Shown here: positions 12,193-12,894 of the stretch, piece by piece
Layout: each line of letters begins with the position of its first letter
Position numbering within the stretch: position 1 is the stretch's first letter
Assembly (NCBI GenBank): GCA_002292165.1
Contig: DBBK01000192.1
Coordinates: 1-12,894, forward strand
Direction of reading: 5' to 3'
DNA: 12,894 nt
Source of the DNA: Brevundimonas sp. UBA986
Lineage (GTDB): Bacteria; Pseudomonadota; Alphaproteobacteria; Caulobacterales; Caulobacteraceae
Program-made: the position numbers and the translations under genes
The notes under the pieces: model-generated
Database searches by the model: none
Seen by the model: the letters and a program-made list of their open reading frames with translations, nothing else
Told to the model about the DNA's origin: nothing

Positions 12193-12894
12193 GGGGGGCG
12201 GTCCTGACGTCGGTCCTGACCGCCGTCCTTCTGGCCGCTCCGCTCGTCGCCGCCTGTGCGGTCACCCCCTATGGCGAACCCGTCGGCGCCCCGACGACGG
12301 CGGCGCCGATTTCCGAGCCCGTCCTCGCCGGCTATCTGACCGACGCTCAAATCAAGGGTCTGGCCGATGGCGTGCCCGCCCCCTCCGCCGACGGTTCGGC
12401 GGACCAGATCGCCGATCGCGCCCTGTCGGACCGCTATCGTCCGCTGGAAGGATCGGACCGCTGGCTGCTGGCCACCGCCCACGCCGAGCTCAGCCCCGAG
12501 CTGGCGCGCCAGCATTTCGACTGCGCTCTGGGTGTCCGCTTCACCAGCGTGGAGACGCCGCGCCTGAATGCGGTCCTCGCGAAGATCTTGCACGACGCCA
12601 ATGAGGCGGCGGAAGGCGCCAAGGCCCGCCAGTTCCGTCCTCGCCCTGTCGGCGTCGACATGACCCGCCCGGCCTGCACGCGGATCAGCGAGGCCGGCCG
12701 CCGCAGTCCGTCCTATCCGTCCGGAAGCGCCTCGGTCGGGGCCGCCTATGGCGAGCTCATGGCCAATGTCGACCCGGCTCATGCCGCCGCCGCGCGCGAG
12801 ATCGGCCATCAGATCGGCGTCAGCCGCACCGTCTGCGCCATGCACTATCCCGCCGACGTCGCCGCAGGCGAGGCGCTCGGCAAGGCCGTCTTCT
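12189..12894 (+). CDS. PAP2-superfamily class A acid phosphatase-like lipoprotein (cut by window edge)
   Basis: At least 235 residues are visible, open at the right edge. Class A nonspecific acid phosphatases release phosphate from organic monoesters outside the cytoplasm. The N-terminus is a signal peptide ending in VAAC (Cys23), so it may be a lipoprotein. The three PAP2 motifs are recognisable. Motif 1 is K145-x6-RP (KARQFRPRP). Motif 3 is SR-x5-H-x3-D, S212 to D223, with H219 as the expected nucleophile. Motif 2 reads SYPSGSAS, where the usual PSGH histidine is Ser180. That His normally protonates the leaving group, so activity may be reduced or altered. The GTG start overlaps the upstream lipoprotein stop by four bases; no separate ribosome binding site is needed if they are coupled. 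Only the last part of the domain is missing. Confidence 0.88.
   Translation, partial: MRGAVLTSVLTAVLLAAPLVAACAVTPYGEPVGAPTTAAPISEPVLAGYLTDAQIKGLADGVPAPSADGSADQIADRALSDRYRPLEGSDRWLLATAHAELSPELARQHFDCALGVRFTSVETPRLNAVLAKILHDANEAAEGAKARQFRPRPVGVDMTRPACTRISEAGRRSPSYPSGSASVGAAYGELMANVDPAHAAAAREIGHQIGVSRTVCAMHYPADVAAGEALGKAVF

Noticed and set aside
12186..12845. 219-codon minus-strand open frame at the right end
   Set aside because: It is antisense to the phosphatase-like gene, which carries PAP2 motifs 1 and 3 and a signal peptide.

Overview
The window is high-GC DNA, densely coded on both strands, with little intergenic space. It looks like an alphaproteobacterial chromosome of the Caulobacter/Brevundimonas type. 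That placement rests on the gene repertoire (a PutA without a DNA-binding domain beside an Lrp-type regulator, an alphaproteobacterial-type group IV ornithine/lysine decarboxylase, a membrane hybrid histidine kinase), the use of GTG and TTG starts, and an intergenic palindromic repeat of a type common in this class. I see no insertion sequence, prophage, CRISPR array, tRNA or rRNA.

Layout. (1) 1-1348, minus: the N-terminal part of putA, cut by the left edge. It is transcribed away from an Lrp/AsnC regulator at 1437-1928 that is its likely activator. (2) 2001-3086, plus: a GT4 glycosyltransferase. (3) 3228-4976, plus: a hybrid histidine kinase with about five membrane helices, whose leader holds two overlapping inverted repeats, one of them covering the ribosome binding site. 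(4) 8770-4998, minus: phnC-phnD-phnE, joined by two 4-base start/stop overlaps, followed after 88 bases by a PstS-like phosphate-binding lipoprotein. A good match to a PhoB box lies 220 bases upstream of phnC. (5) 9096-10361, plus: ornithine/lysine decarboxylase with a TTG start, divergent from phnC and ended by a strong intrinsic terminator. (6) 11159-10479, minus: a PadR-family regulator with a His/Gly/Arg-rich N-terminal extension like that of E. coli YqjI. Two AGATATATCT palindromes lie between it and a small acidic protein gene (11292-11540, plus). (7) 11650-12894, plus: a lipoprotein gene translationally coupled to a class A acid phosphatase-like gene that runs off the right edge.

Phosphorus acquisition is the main theme. 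A transporter of the phosphonate/phosphite class appears to be under PhoB control, an extra phosphate-binding protein follows it, and a secreted phosphatase-like lipoprotein sits about 3 kb away. The most useful details for follow-up are: the PhnD pocket has lost both acidic residues that hold the amine of 2-aminoethylphosphonate in E. coli; PstS sits behind phnCDE with no pstCAB in the window; the phosphatase has Ser in place of the motif 2 His; and the kinase leader and the PadR intergenic region carry striking symmetric sequences. No wholly new system is evident; most genes belong to known families.
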